Of a stretch of 64,000 bases of DNA, positions 34,598 through 45,108 are shown in pieces. Source of the DNA: an uncultured SAR86 cluster bacterium (GTDB lineage Bacteria > Pseudomonadota > Gammaproteobacteria > Magnimaribacterales > D2472); the NCBI GenBank assembly GCA_943788515.1, contig CALSQM010000011.1:23005-87004 (forward strand). Direction: 5' to 3'. Position numbers and translations under genes: made by a program. Under the pieces are notes generated by a model, which worked only from the letters and a program-made list of their open reading frames with translations, was not told where the DNA came from and made no database searches. The number at the start of each line of letters is the position of its first letter. Positions within the stretch are counted from its first letter, which is position 1.

Positions 34598-35481
34598 AAA
34601 AAATTATACTTATAACTTTAATATTTACTATTTCAATTACTGCAGACTATTCTAATCACAAAGATAGCCAAATGGTAATTGATGAACTGGTCACAAAACA
34701 CGGCTTTAAGGAATCTTATGTTACTGCAATCTTAAAAAATGCAAAAAAGCGTGATGAGATGCTCCAATCAGTTGCTAACCCTGCTGAAAAAACAAAAACA
34801 TGGGATGAATATAGAGCGATTTTTATAAAAACAAAAAGAGTTTCAGAAGGCAAAAAATTTATAAAAAAAAATATTAATGCTTTAGAGAGAGCTGAGAAAG
34901 AATTTGGAGTTCCTAAAGAAATAATTACTGCTATTTTAGGTGTAGAAACTAATTATGGTAGCAATAAAGGTGGATACAGAGTTTTAGATAGTCTTACCAC
35001 TCTAGGTTTTGATGACCCGCGTAGATCTAATTTTTTTAGAAGAGAGCTTATAGAATTTTTCCTTTTAACAAGAGAAAATAATTTAGATATCAAAACAACC
35101 AAAGGCTCATATGCCGGAGCTATGGGATATGCACAATTTATATCGTCTAGCTACCGAGCCTATGCTGTAGACTTTGATGGAGATGGCTATGTTGATTTAT
35201 TTAATTCTGTTGATGATGCAATTGGAAGTATTGCAAATTATCTTTATGTTCATGGGTGGAAGAGGGATGGAAAGGTCGTAACAAAAACTTACCCAAACAA
35301 TGTTAGAAAATTTTATAAACCTCATGAGTCTTTAACAAGGTTCATACCCTTAACCTTTAATGAAGATGGAAAAGATCTTTTTTTTATTGGTGATGATAAC
35401 TTTAGGGCTATTGCTAAGTATAATATTAGTGATGTCTATGCAATGGCAGTTTATTATTTATCAGAAGAGTTAAAAAAATGA
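34594..35481 (+). CDS. mltB: Membrane-bound-type lytic murein transglycosylase B
   Basis: The 295-residue protein has a signal sequence (KKIILITLIFTISITA). It lacks a clear lipobox Cys, so it may be soluble periplasmic. The catalytic Glu lies in EIITAILGVETNYGSNKGGYRVLDSLTTLGFD; KGSYAGAMGYAQFISSSYRAYAVDFDGDGYVDLF adds the family's substrate-cleft and calcium-loop-like motif. It cleaves the glycan backbone with 1,6-anhydro product formation, feeding recycling via mpl. It overlaps dacA by four bases. Confidence 0.92.
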   Translation: MKKIILITLIFTISITADYSNHKDSQMVIDELVTKHGFKESYVTAILKNAKKRDEMLQSVANPAEKTKTWDEYRAIFIKTKRVSEGKKFIKKNINALERAEKEFGVPKEIITAILGVETNYGSNKGGYRVLDSLTTLGFDDPRRSNFFRRELIEFFLLTRENNLDIKTTKGSYAGAMGYAQFISSSYRAYAVDFDGDGYVDLFNSVDDAIGSIANYLYVHGWKRDGKVVTKTYPNNVRKFYKPHESLTRFIPLTFNEDGKDLFFIGDDNFRAIAKYNISDVYAMAVYYLSEELKK

Positions 35482-36635
35482 AAAAATTATTATTCACATT
35501 ACTATCAACCTCAATATTTATTCAAGCACAGAGTTTTGTTCCAGATTCTCCTGAGTTAGATCTTAAGAGCTATATCCTAATTGAGCCAAACACTAACACT
35601 GTTATTGCAGAATTTAATTCAGACTTGGAAATAGAACCAGCTAGCATGACTAAAATTATGACTAGCTATGTTGTGGCTGATCAGATTGCCAATGGTTTAA
35701 TATCTCCTGATGACGAAGTATTAATTAGTGAAAAAGCATGGAGAATGAAGGGGTCTAAGACCTTTATAGAAGCTGGAAAAAAAGTTACAGTATCTGATCT
35801 TTTAAAAGGTATCATGATTCAGTCAGGCAATGACGCCTCTGTTGCAATTGCAGAATATTCAGGCGGCACTGAAAGAGGTTTTGTTGACTTAATGAACTCT
35901 TATGCTGCTTCTTTGGAAATGAATAATACAATCTTTCAGAATTCAACAGGGCTTCCAAATGAAAATCATTTTTCATCAGCAAAAGATTTAGCCAATCTGA
36001 CAGCTAACTACATTAATAAATTTCCAGAAGAGTATGCTTTATATAAGCAGAAGCAATATACTTTTAACAATATTAAGCAATTAAACAGAAATAAGCTTTT
36101 ATGGAGAGACGATTCAGCAGATGGTGTTAAAACCGGTCATACAGAAGCTGCTGGATACTGTTTAGTTGGCTCAGCAAAAAGGGGCGGTATGAGGCTTATT
36201 ACAGTTGTTGCAGGAAGTAAGTCCGATAATGATCGTTTTTTATCTTCCCAAAGATTGCTTGAGTATGGATTTAGATTTTTTACAACACAGAAGATGTTAA
36301 GTGCAAAAAAAGAATATCATCATATTACAGTTTGGGGTGGGCAAGAAAAGGTGCTTGGCGTTGGCGTTTTAGAAGATGTATCTATCACTCTTCCTAGAAC
36401 AAGCTTCAAAAATGTTGAAACTGTTTATAAGGTTAATAACAATATCCAGGCTCCTATTGTAGTTGGTCAAAAAGTTGGGACTCTAGAAATAATTAGTAAT
36501 GATGAAGTTGTTCTTGTTACAGATTTAGTTGCTTTAAGAGATATTGAAGCTAAAGGTTTTTTTGGAAGAATGTGGTCGAAGTTCGTTCTTTGGGTATTTA
36601 GCTTATTTGGCCTAACAGATGAAAACACCACTTAA
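35478..36635 (+). CDS. dacA: D-alanyl-D-alanine carboxypeptidase (PBP5/6 type)
   Basis: The 385-residue protein has a signal peptide and the penicillin-binding motifs SMTKIM (SxxK), SGNDAS (SxN) and KTGHTEAAGYCLVGSA (KTG). A beta-rich PBP5 C-terminal domain and a final amphipathic anchor (FGRMWSKFVLWVFSLFGL) follow. It trims the terminal D-Ala from pentapeptides, releasing D-Ala. The neighbouring dat gene could use that product. It overlaps dat by 17 bases. Confidence 0.95.
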   Translation: MKKLLFTLLSTSIFIQAQSFVPDSPELDLKSYILIEPNTNTVIAEFNSDLEIEPASMTKIMTSYVVADQIANGLISPDDEVLISEKAWRMKGSKTFIEAGKKVTVSDLLKGIMIQSGNDASVAIAEYSGGTERGFVDLMNSYAASLEMNNTIFQNSTGLPNENHFSSAKDLANLTANYINKFPEEYALYKQKQYTFNNIKQLNRNKLLWRDDSADGVKTGHTEAAGYCLVGSAKRGGMRLITVVAGSKSDNDRFLSSQRLLEYGFRFFTTQKMLSAKKEYHHITVWGGQEKVLGVGVLEDVSITLPRTSFKNVETVYKVNNNIQAPIVVGQKVGTLEIISNDEVVLVTDLVALRDIEAKGFFGRMWSKFVLWVFSLFGLTDENTT

Positions 36636-37449
36636 AGGCGTTTTTAATGGGGTTTTTGATACTGTAGATAATATAAAAATATCACCCTTTTCTCGAGCAT
36701 ATACTTTTTCTGATAGTGTATATGAAGTAGTACCTTTCTTTAATTCAACTGCAATTGCTTTCGATGAGCATATAAAAAGATTAGAATTTTCTGCTAGTCA
36801 ATTAGCGATGGCCGTAGATTTAAAAGAAGTTATATTTGAAATTAATTCTTTAATAACATCCTCTGAATTTAGTAATGGCTATGTCTATTATCAAGTTACT
36901 CGAGGCGTTGATCCAGTAAGATCTCATATCCATGAACCAAGTCTAAAAATAGAAACCTTTGGTTATGCAAAGGCGCACTTATTCCAATGGAAGCCATTAA
37001 GAGTATCAGTGTGTGATGATATTAGGTGGGGTAGATGTGATATTAAATCAACATCATTGCTTGGTAATATTATGAACATGAATGCAGCAAAAATAGATAA
37101 TTGTGATGAAGTTATTATGCACAAAGATAATTTGTTGACCGAGGGTGGCGCATCTAATCTTTTTTTTGTAAAAAATGACTCAATCTGCACCCCGGCTCTA
37201 AATGGAAATATACTTCCCGGCATAACGAGAGCATTACTAATTAATGAATTAAAAAATTATAATATAGAGGTCATCGAAGATAACTTCAGGCTAGAAGATT
37301 TATCTAATGCTTCTTGTGCATGGCTCACAAGCGCTACGAAAGGGCTGGCTCCCATTTCTGAAATTAGTAACCTAGAATCTCACTTAGATTTATACCATCC
37401 TCTTTTTAAAAAGAGTGAAGAAATTTTTAATAAGAAGTTCCTTAGCTAG
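36619..37449 (+). CDS. dat: Class IV aminotransferase, probable D-amino acid aminotransferase
   Basis: The 276-residue protein is a fold-type IV PLP enzyme: GVFDTVDNIKISPFSRAYTFSDSVYEVVPFFN at the N terminus, the PLP Lys region CDIKSTSLLGNIMNMNAAK, DEVIMHKDNLLTEGGASNLFFVKND and GITRALLINEL. It resembles DAAT more than branched-chain aminotransferase. Placement after dacA suggests D-Ala/D-Glu interconversion for peptidoglycan. Substrate is inferred. Its 3' end overlaps the convergent holA by eight bases. Confidence 0.85.
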   Translation: MKTPLKGVFNGVFDTVDNIKISPFSRAYTFSDSVYEVVPFFNSTAIAFDEHIKRLEFSASQLAMAVDLKEVIFEINSLITSSEFSNGYVYYQVTRGVDPVRSHIHEPSLKIETFGYAKAHLFQWKPLRVSVCDDIRWGRCDIKSTSLLGNIMNMNAAKIDNCDEVIMHKDNLLTEGGASNLFFVKNDSICTPALNGNILPGITRALLINELKNYNIEVIEDNFRLEDLSNASCAWLTSATKGLAPISEISNLESHLDLYHPLFKKSEEIFNKKFLS

Positions 37450-38428
37450 AAGTCAGTTTAATAACTATATTATCAAGCTCGTACCAAAAATCTTTATCAC
37501 TAAGACCTTTATTTGCAAGATCGAGCTCAAATACATTTTTTTGGAGCTGTATTAAGTTTCGTAGTTTGTGATTTTTAATAAAATGCATATATTCAGAAGT
37601 TTTATTTTTCCAAACTCCAGATTTAATTAGACTATCTACAGGATTTTTACTTTGTCTAGCATTGGCTGCACTGTTAATAATTTTACCAACTATCCAAACT
37701 AGAAGAGGTGCATAATGATCTTCCACTGATTTTATTGAATGGATAATTTTTAAAGCTTGCTTGGTATTATTTGAAATAATTTTATCCTCAAGCTCAAATG
37801 GCATAAATTCTGCAGACTCCGCAGAAGATTTTCTTTCCTGGCCATCACCATCCTTGTAAGTCAGTCTTAGAAGCTTTACTTCATTCTGTTGGGCAACTAA
37901 GTTTCCGGAGTTCATTTCAGATATATTTTGCACCAAAGAGGGCCTGTCTTTTTCAGAAATAAAAGATAGTTGATGCTTAAGCCAAATCTTTTCTTCAAAA
38001 GATTTAAGTTTCCCGCAATCAATGATTAGGGCTATCTCATCCATCTGTTTTACCCATTTAGTTGTGAGATTAAGCTTTTCATTACTTGAATTAATAATTA
38101 TTGCAATATTATCCATATGGTTAATATTTTCAATTTGGGATATTTTAATTATTTGATCAGGGATTTTTCCTTGATCATGATTAATCTCAACTATTATTTT
38201 TGAGCCAAATAAAGATCCAGAAGCATTTTCAATAATAGTCTGATCTATTTTATCAAACCCATCTTTATTAATAATTATTTTTTCTTTGAACCCCTTATTT
38301 GATAAATGCTTGAGCAAAAGATCTTTAGAGTTATTTTTTAGGACAACCTCAGATCCAAAAATAAAGAAGATATTTTGTGACTGATCTAAATATTTTTGAG
38401 TTGTCATTGCCTCACATTTCAAAAGCAT
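37442..38428 (-). CDS. holA: DNA polymerase III delta subunit
   Basis: The 328-residue protein follows HolA architecture: an N-terminal FIFGSEVVLKNNSKDLLLKHL (the LxxYxxxGxE-like opening of clamp-loader delta), a middle domain, and a C-terminal helical collar (KIIHSIKSVEDHYAPLLVWIVGKIINSAANARQ...LRNLIQLQKNVFELDLANKGL). Delta opens the beta clamp in the clamp loader. Its 5' end overlaps lptE by 17 bases, keeping the usual leuS-lptE-holA order. Confidence 0.9.
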   Translation of the reverse strand: MLLKCEAMTTQKYLDQSQNIFFIFGSEVVLKNNSKDLLLKHLSNKGFKEKIIINKDGFDKIDQTIIENASGSLFGSKIIVEINHDQGKIPDQIIKISQIENINHMDNIAIIINSSNEKLNLTTKWVKQMDEIALIIDCGKLKSFEEKIWLKHQLSFISEKDRPSLVQNISEMNSGNLVAQQNEVKLLRLTYKDGDGQERKSSAESAEFMPFELEDKIISNNTKQALKIIHSIKSVEDHYAPLLVWIVGKIINSAANARQSKNPVDSLIKSGVWKNKTSEYMHFIKNHKLRNLIQLQKNVFELDLANKGLSDKDFWYELDNIVIKLTSS

Positions 38429-38876
38429 TCACCTCAAAAATTATTTGATCAATTAACTCCTTCTGCATTTCAGACTCAAGAGATTTAATCATTTGATCTT
38501 GTGCAAATGGATTAAGTTCATTCGATTTATATCTTTTGTAACTAATAAGCTTTTTACTTATTTGTTTATTTCCAATCATTTTTATATGTATTTCTAAATT
38601 AATTTCTCCTTCAAGGGCTCTAAGAGAAGAGCCTCCATAGATATCATATTTATTTAAAATATAGTCTTGTATTAGAATCTGATTTTGACGATTCTCAGCT
38701 TTTTTTTCTGTATCGAAAAGGATTGCTAGCTTTTGCTCAAAAGAATTAGGGACGCTACTATCAAACTGAAAATTAAATAGAATTTTTTTATCTAGATCTA
38801 TATTTAGTTGATTAAATTGGCAGCCAGTTAAAGATACCAACATACAAGTGTATAAAAAGAAAGGTCTTAGTTTCAT
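38412..38876 (-). CDS. lptE: LPS-assembly lipoprotein LptE
   Basis: This 154-residue protein has a lipoprotein signal (FLYTCMLVSLTGC) and a small alpha/beta body of normal LptE length. The identification rests on the lipobox, the size and the conserved position between leuS and holA, since LptE diverges quickly. LptE plugs the LptD barrel and delivers lipopolysaccharide to the outer leaflet. Confidence 0.82.
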   Translation of the reverse strand: MKLRPFFLYTCMLVSLTGCQFNQLNIDLDKKILFNFQFDSSVPNSFEQKLAILFDTEKKAENRQNQILIQDYILNKYDIYGGSSLRALEGEINLEIHIKMIGNKQISKKLISYKRYKSNELNPFAQDQMIKSLESEMQKELIDQIIFEVNAFEM

Positions 38877-38920
38877 AACCTCATAGTATCTATCAGAAGA
38901 ACATATATCAAAGATTAATT

Positions 38921-41335
38921 TTAAATAACAAAATTTATTATTTTTTCTTTAATATAAATAGTTTTTTTAATAGCAGAATTGTTTATTGTTGATGCCACAT
39001 TATTGATAGCCAGTGCTAAATCTTCTATATCTTTTTGCTCAAGGCTTTTATTTATCATGACCTTACCTCTGACCTTTCCATTTACTTGAACTATTAAATT
39101 AAATTCAGAAACTTCTAATAACTCCTCTCTAAGAATAGGCCAAGAAGATTCAATTTCTTCGTTTGCAAAGTCAAAGTAAAAATTATTCCATAAATGTTGT
39201 GAGATATGAGGCGCAATAGGATTGAGAGTTTTAAGAATAATTATTATTGCCTCATTAAGACAATATTGATTTGAGGTCGACGCATTATCTTCTTTAAAAG
39301 AATCAGGTATAAAGTTAACTAGCTCCATTATTGAAGCAATGGCTGTATTAAATGAGTATCTTGTTTCAAAGTCATTTGTAACCTTTTTAAGAGTATTATG
39401 TGATTTTCTTCTAAGCTCTACTTCTTGTTTTGAAGGGTCTTTGGGCTCTTCTAGGTCAATAAATTTTCTATTGCTGACTAAGTTCCATATTTTTTTCATA
39501 AACCTTGAAGCACCTTCTACAGATGACTCTGACCATTCTAGACTTTGCTCAGGGGGAGCTGTAAACATCATATAAAGCCTTACAGTATCAGCGCCATACT
39601 TTTCTATATAAGATTGAGGATCTACAGTATTTCCTTTTGATTTGGACATTTTAGCCCCATCTTTAAGAACCATGCCTTGTGTAAGAAGCTTTTTAAAAGG
39701 CTCATTGCCTTCAACTAAATCCATATCTCTAAGCGCCTTATGAAAAAATCTTGAATATAGTAAGTGCAGTATCGCATGCTCAATACCTCCTATATATAGA
39801 TCAACAGGCAGCCAATATTTTGAATTTTTATCAAACATTTCATCTGCATTGTCTGATGAAGTAAATCTTGCGTAATACCATGATGAGTCCATAAATGTAT
39901 CAAAAGTATCTGTCTCTCTTTTTAGTCCATCAGAAATATTATAAAAATTTTCATTTTGACTTAAGGGAATAGGTGCCGAGTTCTTTTTTAGCTCTGGAAG
40001 CACTACAGGCATATCTTTTTCATCAAGAACTCTTGGTTCACCATTTTCATAAATAACCGGAATAGGGCAACCCCAATACCTTTGTCTGCTCACGCCCCAG
40101 TCTCTTAATCTGAACTGGATTAACTGCTCACCAAGCTTTGCATCTGCTAAATCCTTAATAATTGCAAGAGATGCCTCATCAGAGTACATCCCATCATATT
40201 TATCAGAGTTTATTAATTTGCCTTTTTGTACAACTGGAAGTTCATTATTATTATCAGAACTAATAACTTGAGGAATCTCTAAATCATATTTTGATGCAAA
40301 TTCGAAATCTCTTTGATCATGAGCAGGAACACCCATCACTACTCCGGTTCCATAATCAAGAAGTACAAAATTTCCAATCCATACGGGTATTTTTTTCTTT
40401 GTAATTGGATGAATTACATGCATTCCACTATAAATTCCAAGTTTTTCAGCTTTAGCCATATCAGCTTCAGCAGCTTTCACTTCTTTGCATTTGTTTAGAA
40501 AGTTTTTTATCGATTCATTATTTTTTGACAACTCTATCGATATAGTGTGATTTGGTGATATTGCTAAAAAAGAAACACCAAAAATTGTATCTGGCCGTGT
40601 TGAAAATGCCATTAAAGAATCATCAGAACCCTCAATCATGTATTTAATCTCTGCTCCGTGAGATTTCCCAATCCAATTCTTTTGCATTGTTTTAACATTC
40701 TCAGGCCAATCTACTTCATCTAAAGATGTTAAAAGTTCGTCCGCATAGTCTGTAATTTTTATAAACCATTGATCAATTTCTTTTATTTCAACTTGCGCCC
40801 CAGACCTCCATCCTTTTCCATCTATAACTTGCTCATTTGCTAAAACTGTTTCATCAACTGGATCCCAGTTCACTAATGATTTTTTCCTATAGACCAGACC
40901 TTTATCATAAAACTTTTTAAATATTAACTGTTCCCACTTATAGTATTCCGGCTCACATGTTCTAAGCTCTTTCGACCAATCATATCCAAGGCCCAGGGAT
41001 ATAAGTTGCTGTTTCATGTGTTCAATATTTTCATTAGTCCAATCTTTTGGACTAACTTTATTAGCAATCGCTGCGTTTTCAGCGGGAAGCCCAAATGCGT
41101 CCCAGCCCATAGGCTGAAAAACATTAAAGTTATTCATTCTTTTATATCTAGATATGACATCACCAATCGTATAATTTCGAACATGACCCATATGCAATTT
41201 ACCTGATGGATATGGAAACATTGATAGACAATAAAATTTTTCTCTATCATCAGGACTGGCTTTAAACTTGTCTTCTTTTAACCATTCATTTTGAATAGTT
41301 TTCTCTATTTGACTCGGGTTGTATTCAGGATTCAT
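38921..41335 (-). CDS. leuS: Leucyl-tRNA synthetase
   Basis: The 804-residue class I synthetase has [25 protein letters not shown] (HIGH), the zinc/CP1 region, an editing domain with [20 protein letters not shown] and [40 protein letters not shown] (KMSKS), and an anticodon domain. It is shorter than E. coli LeuS (860), suggesting a trimmed insertion. It charges tRNA-Leu and proofreads noncognate products. Its start overlaps the accC stop by four bases, so it is coupled to the fatty-acid operon. Confidence 0.97.
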   Translation of the reverse strand: MNPEYNPSQIEKTIQNEWLKEDKFKASPDDREKFYCLSMFPYPSGKLHMGHVRNYTIGDVISRYKRMNNFNVFQPMGWDAFGLPAENAAIANKVSPKDWTNENIEHMKQQLISLGLGYDWSKELRTCEPEYYKWEQLIFKKFYDKGLVYRKKSLVNWDPVDETVLANEQVIDGKGWRSGAQVEIKEIDQWFIKITDYADELLTSLDEVDWPENVKTMQKNWIGKSHGAEIKYMIEGSDDSLMAFSTRPDTIFGVSFLAISPNHTISIELSKNNESIKNFLNKCKEVKAAEADMAKAEKLGIYSGMHVIHPITKKKIPVWIGNFVLLDYGTGVVMGVPAHDQRDFEFASKYDLEIPQVISSDNNNELPVVQKGKLINSDKYDGMYSDEASLAIIKDLADAKLGEQLIQFRLRDWGVSRQRYWGCPIPVIYENGEPRVLDEKDMPVVLPELKKNSAPIPLSQNENFYNISDGLKRETDTFDTFMDSSWYYARFTSSDNADEMFDKNSKYWLPVDLYIGGIEHAILHLLYSRFFHKALRDMDLVEGNEPFKKLLTQGMVLKDGAKMSKSKGNTVDPQSYIEKYGADTVRLYMMFTAPPEQSLEWSESSVEGASRFMKKIWNLVSNRKFIDLEEPKDPSKQEVELRRKSHNTLKKVTNDFETRYSFNTAIASIMELVNFIPDSFKEDNASTSNQYCLNEAIIIILKTLNPIAPHISQHLWNNFYFDFANEEIESSWPILREELLEVSEFNLIVQVNGKVRGKVMINKSLEQKDIEDLALAINNVASTINNSAIKKTIYIKEKIINFVI

Positions 41336-42675
41336 TTTTTTAGGAACTCATTTTCTAAGTAATTAATAGTATGTCTATTTTCTTTAAAGGTATCATCATG
41401 AAGAATCCTCTGGTGAAGAGGATGATTTGTTTTAATGCCCTCTATAAAAAACTCATCTAAAGCACTAAGCATTCTTTTAATGGCCGAGCCTCTAGAATTT
41501 GCCTGAGTAATAATTTTTGCTAGCAGTGAGTCATAGTGAGGAGGGACCTTATATCCTCCATAAATATGAGAATCATACCTTATGCCAAAACCTCCAGGTG
41601 TATGCATTTTTGTAATTGTTCCCGGGGATGGTTGAAAATTATCCGGATCTTCTGCATTAATTCTGCATTCTAGTGAGTGGCCATAAAAATTAATATCATC
41701 TTGATTTAGCTCAATTGGCATTCCAAGAGCAATTCTCAGTTGTGCTTTTACTAAATCAAAGCCAGTTATCATTTCTGTTACTGGATGTTCAACCTGAATT
41801 CTTGTATTCATTTCTATAAAATAGAATTGATTGTCTTCGTACAAAAATTCAATAGTGCCTACTCCTTCATAATTTATCTCTTCACATAAATTGATACAAG
41901 CTATCAGTGTTTTATTAAGAGCTTCTTGATTTATATTAAGTGCTGGAGCCTCCTCAATTATTTTTTGATGTCTTCTTTGCATACTGCAATCCCTAGTACC
42001 TAAATGAATCGCCTTTCCTTTGCCATCACCAACAATTTGAACTTCAATATGCCTAGGATTCCCAATAAATTTTTCAAGATAAATGGTTTCATTGCCAAAT
42101 CCATTTTTAGCTTCCTGCATTGTTATTTCTGCATGGCCAATAAGATCTTCCTCTCTTTCAACAACTCTCATTCCTCTTCCACCACCACCAGCAGTCGCCT
42201 TAATCATAATTGGGTAACCTATATCTCTAGCAATTTTTTTAAACTCATCATTATTAGATGGAATCTCATCTTTATAACCTGGCACGATTTGAATTCCGGA
42301 TTTTTCAGCCAGTGTTTTTGCAGTTATTTTGTCGCCCATTTTTTGGATTGTTTCTGAAGTTGGCCCAATAAATTTAAATCCACTTTTTTCACACATTTCT
42401 GCAAAATTATGGTCTTCGGCAAGGAACCCATATCCAGGGTATATCGCATTAGCACTTGTAAGTTCTGCAGCAGAGAGAATAGCAGGTATATTTAAATAGC
42501 TTTGAGTCGGAGATGCGGGGCCAATACAAACTGTTTCATCAGAGAACTTTAAATGTTTTAGATCTTTATCGGCTTCTGAGTAAACAGATACTGTCTTGAT
42601 GCCAAGCTCTTTACAGGCCCTGATAGCACGAAGAGCAATTTCACCACGATTGGCAATAAGAACTTTGTAACTCAT
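41332..42675 (-). CDS. accC: Biotin carboxylase subunit of acetyl-CoA carboxylase
   Basis: The 447-residue protein has the exact family length and landmarks: [41 protein letters not shown], the ATP-grasp glycine loop [32 protein letters not shown], and [20 protein letters not shown]. It carboxylates the biotin on AccB with ATP and bicarbonate, starting fatty-acid synthesis. accB precedes it by one base; leuS follows with overlapping codons. Confidence 0.97.
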   Translation of the reverse strand: MSYKVLIANRGEIALRAIRACKELGIKTVSVYSEADKDLKHLKFSDETVCIGPASPTQSYLNIPAILSAAELTSANAIYPGYGFLAEDHNFAEMCEKSGFKFIGPTSETIQKMGDKITAKTLAEKSGIQIVPGYKDEIPSNNDEFKKIARDIGYPIMIKATAGGGGRGMRVVEREEDLIGHAEITMQEAKNGFGNETIYLEKFIGNPRHIEVQIVGDGKGKAIHLGTRDCSMQRRHQKIIEEAPALNINQEALNKTLIACINLCEEINYEGVGTIEFLYEDNQFYFIEMNTRIQVEHPVTEMITGFDLVKAQLRIALGMPIELNQDDINFYGHSLECRINAEDPDNFQPSPGTITKMHTPGGFGIRYDSHIYGGYKVPPHYDSLLAKIITQANSRGSAIKRMLSALDEFFIEGIKTNHPLHQRILHDDTFKENRHTINYLENEFLKK

Positions 42676-42676
42676 T

Positions 42677-43120
42677 TTAATTAACAGTTATTATTTTTTG
42701 CCCAAATTCAACTGGACTTCCATCTTCCACATCAATGCTGGCAACTTTGCCATCAAACTCTGATTTAATTTCATTCATCATTTTCATAGCTTCAACTATA
42801 CATAGAACGTCACCGATCTGGACGCTGTCTCCTACTTTTACAAAAGGATCTTTTTCTGGGCTTGGGCTTCTATAAAAAGTTCCAACTATTGGCGAAGTAA
42901 CAGCATTTCCTGTAATAGGTTGTGTAACTTGATTAAATTGATGAGTGTCTGGGGAGCTAACTGGATCATTTTTAACTATAACTGGCTTTGAAATAAACTC
43001 TTGATGAGAACTGTTATCTCTAGAAATTCTTACAGACTCGTCTCCCTGACTTACTTCGATTTCTTTAAGATCTGATTCTTGAAGCATCTCTATAAGTTTT
43101 TTTATTTTTCTAATATCCAT
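42677..43120 (-). CDS. accB: Biotin carboxyl carrier protein
   Basis: The 147-residue protein has an N-terminal helix-turn segment ([33 protein letters not shown]), a Pro/Gln/Thr linker, and a C-terminal biotinyl domain with the biotinylation Lys in [18 protein letters not shown]. It carries the carboxyl group from AccC to the carboxyltransferase. The length is near that of E. coli (156). Its start lies directly after aroQ. Confidence 0.97.
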   Translation of the reverse strand: MDIRKIKKLIEMLQESDLKEIEVSQGDESVRISRDNSSHQEFISKPVIVKNDPVSSPDTHQFNQVTQPITGNAVTSPIVGTFYRSPSPEKDPFVKVGDSVQIGDVLCIVEAMKMMNEIKSEFDGKVASIDVEDGSPVEFGQKIITVN

Positions 43121-43561
43121 TTATTTACTCCTGTATTTTAGAATGCCTTTAAGCATAGCTTCTTCATATCCCTTAGCGCCCAACCCTGTTATTACTTCTT
43201 CAGCTATATCTGACAGATAAGAAAAATGTCTATATTTCTCTCTAGTCTGTATATCTGAAAGATGAACTTCGTAGAATGGTATCTTGACACCAAGAAACGC
43301 ATCTCTTATTGCTATACTCGTATGAGTGTATGCAGCAGGGTTTATGATCACAAAATCTATTTTTGCTTCAACAGCACCATGAATTGAGTCTATTATTTCA
43401 TGCTCTGCATTACTTTGAAATGTTAATAAATTGCATTGATGTTCGTTTGCTAAGACTAACAAATCTTGCTGAATATCTTCAAGTGATTTGCTTCCATATA
43501 ATTCTTTTTCTCTAGTTCCGAGAAGGTTAAGATTAGGGCCATTAATAAGCAATATATTCAT
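43121..43561 (-). CDS. aroQ: 3-dehydroquinate dehydratase, type II
   Basis: The 146-residue protein carries the type II motifs: [21 protein letters not shown] (active-site lid with Tyr and Arg), [33 protein letters not shown] and [20 protein letters not shown]. It dehydrates 3-dehydroquinate to 3-dehydroshikimate in aromatic amino-acid synthesis. The aroQ-accB-accC order is common in gammaproteobacteria, often preceded by dsbD; here only a dsbD N-terminal-domain gene lies upstream. Confidence 0.96.
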   Translation of the reverse strand: MNILLINGPNLNLLGTREKELYGSKSLEDIQQDLLVLANEHQCNLLTFQSNAEHEIIDSIHGAVEAKIDFVIINPAAYTHTSIAIRDAFLGVKIPFYEVHLSDIQTREKYRHFSYLSDIAEEVITGLGAKGYEEAMLKGILKYRSK

Positions 43562-43612
43562 AAATTAGATTTTAACAGAAATTAAACGATTTTTGCGGAT
43601 TTTATAGATAGT

Positions 43613-44029
43613 TTATAAGAGTTTATTTTTTTGCATGGGATAGCAAAACCCTGCCTCTGAACACCCTTGATAGTATATAAAAACTTCTGATAAGTTCAAT
43701 GACGGATTTACATTAATAGTTATTACAAATTTATCCCTAAGAATTTCAGTTTCACCAAAAAACTCATCTTTATATAGCTCTTTCTTTGATTCAAGAATCC
43801 TGAATGGAATCAACTCATTTTTATATTTAAACTCAATACTATCCAAATACATATAATAACCATCTCTTATTTGCCAGCTTACAAGTGCTGCATTCATTTC
43901 TATATTACTTGATAGAGAAAATACTTCTTTGGCAATTGGTATTGTATTTTGTTCCTCAAAAAGGCTTGCTGAATTTAATTCAAATACAACTATATTACAT
44001 AGTAGTATAATTAATAATCTGTTAGTCAT
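43613..44029 (-). CDS. Stand-alone DsbD alpha (N-terminal) domain protein
   Basis: The 138-residue protein has a signal peptide, then a domain matching only the periplasmic N-terminal part of thiol:disulfide interchange protein DsbD. It includes VSWQIRDGYYMYLDSIEF and the redox pair YYQGCSEAGFCYPMQK. Full DsbD also has eight membrane helices and a C-terminal thioredoxin domain (about 565 residues); neither is encoded here, and translation ends right after the Cys pair strand. The conserved dsbD-aroQ-accBC position suggests a shortened descendant. Both cysteines remain, so it may still pass electrons from another partner. Confidence 0.8.
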   Translation of the reverse strand: MTNRLLIILLCNIVVFELNSASLFEEQNTIPIAKEVFSLSSNIEMNAALVSWQIRDGYYMYLDSIEFKYKNELIPFRILESKKELYKDEFFGETEILRDKFVITINVNPSLNLSEVFIYYQGCSEAGFCYPMQKNKLL

Positions 44030-44100
44030 ATAGGATAAAGAATAAACCCCAAAGAAGTTAAAATAAAGATTTTATTAAATAATATGGTAAATACAAACTC

Positions 44101-45108
44101 ATGCTACAGATCTTCGCACTAAAACTTTTCTTTTATGTACCTATTTGGCTTTTAAAAATAGTTTTTTATAAAAAAAGAAAAATATTAAGAGGCCATCAAT
44201 TCGACGCTCAAGCAGCTGCACTTTTGTTTATTACTCCAAAAACTGATTTATCTGTTCTTGCAGACAACGAAATACCAAATACCAGAAACTCAATTAATAA
44301 AAATAGAAAAAAAACTAAACTTTCATTAATACCCTCAAGAGAGGTAAAAAAAATTGACCATGTTTTACCAAATCATAAGTTACTTTTGAGGGAATATCAG
44401 CCTGTTAATTTAGATAAAAAAAGAGCGGTACTATATTTTCATGGAGGAGGATATGTTCTCAGTTCTGTTGATACCCACGATGATATGGTGTCATACATGT
44501 CGGACAGTGTGGGAGTAAAGTTTTATTCACTAGACTATAGGCTTTCACCAGAGAATAAATATCCTGACTCTCTAGATGACGCATTAGAAGCATATGCATG
44601 GCTAATCAAGCAAGGCTTCAATCCTAAAGAAATTTCAGTTTGTGGAGACAGTGCAGGTGCACATTTAGCAGCCTCATTAGTTCATGATCTCTCAAACCGA
44701 GATGAAAATCTTCCAGCAAGTCAATTTTTGATATACCCGATGTGCGATCCATCTTGTTCTTCAAAGTCATACGAATTGCTCTCATCAGGATACTTACTTA
44801 CAAAAAATAATATGATTTGGTTCTGGGATAAGCTCAGAGGCTCCAGAAAAGATGATATTAATCCAACATTTAATCTATTAAAATTTAATTTTGAAAAAGC
44901 GCTTCCGCCTACAATAATCGTAACAGCTGGCTTTGATCCACTTTGTGATGATGGAGAAATATATGCATATTTATTACATAAAGGTAAACATAATGTGAAA
45001 CAATTACACTATCCAACATTGTTTCATGGTTTTGCATCTGTAACTAAGTTAAAAGCAGCTCAAACTGCTGTTGAGGATTTTTTAAAAGAATATAAAAAAA
45101 TATTATGA
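44101..45108 (+). CDS. Alpha/beta hydrolase, hormone-sensitive-lipase family esterase
   Basis: The 335-residue protein has a hydrophobic N terminus ([17 protein letters not shown]) that may anchor it in a membrane. The HSL-type motifs are clear: HGGGYVLSS oxyanion motif, [22 protein letters not shown] with the nucleophile, the Asp in FDPLCDDGE and the His in LFHGFAS. It hydrolyses short-chain esters or lactones; the substrate is unknown. It overlaps the following ABC ATPase gene by four bases, suggesting co-expression. Confidence 0.88.
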   Translation: MLQIFALKLFFYVPIWLLKIVFYKKRKILRGHQFDAQAAALLFITPKTDLSVLADNEIPNTRNSINKNRKKTKLSLIPSREVKKIDHVLPNHKLLLREYQPVNLDKKRAVLYFHGGGYVLSSVDTHDDMVSYMSDSVGVKFYSLDYRLSPENKYPDSLDDALEAYAWLIKQGFNPKEISVCGDSAGAHLAASLVHDLSNRDENLPASQFLIYPMCDPSCSSKSYELLSSGYLLTKNNMIWFWDKLRGSRKDDINPTFNLLKFNFEKALPPTIIVTAGFDPLCDDGEIYAYLLHKGKHNVKQLHYPTLFHGFASVTKLKAAQTAVEDFLKEYKKIL

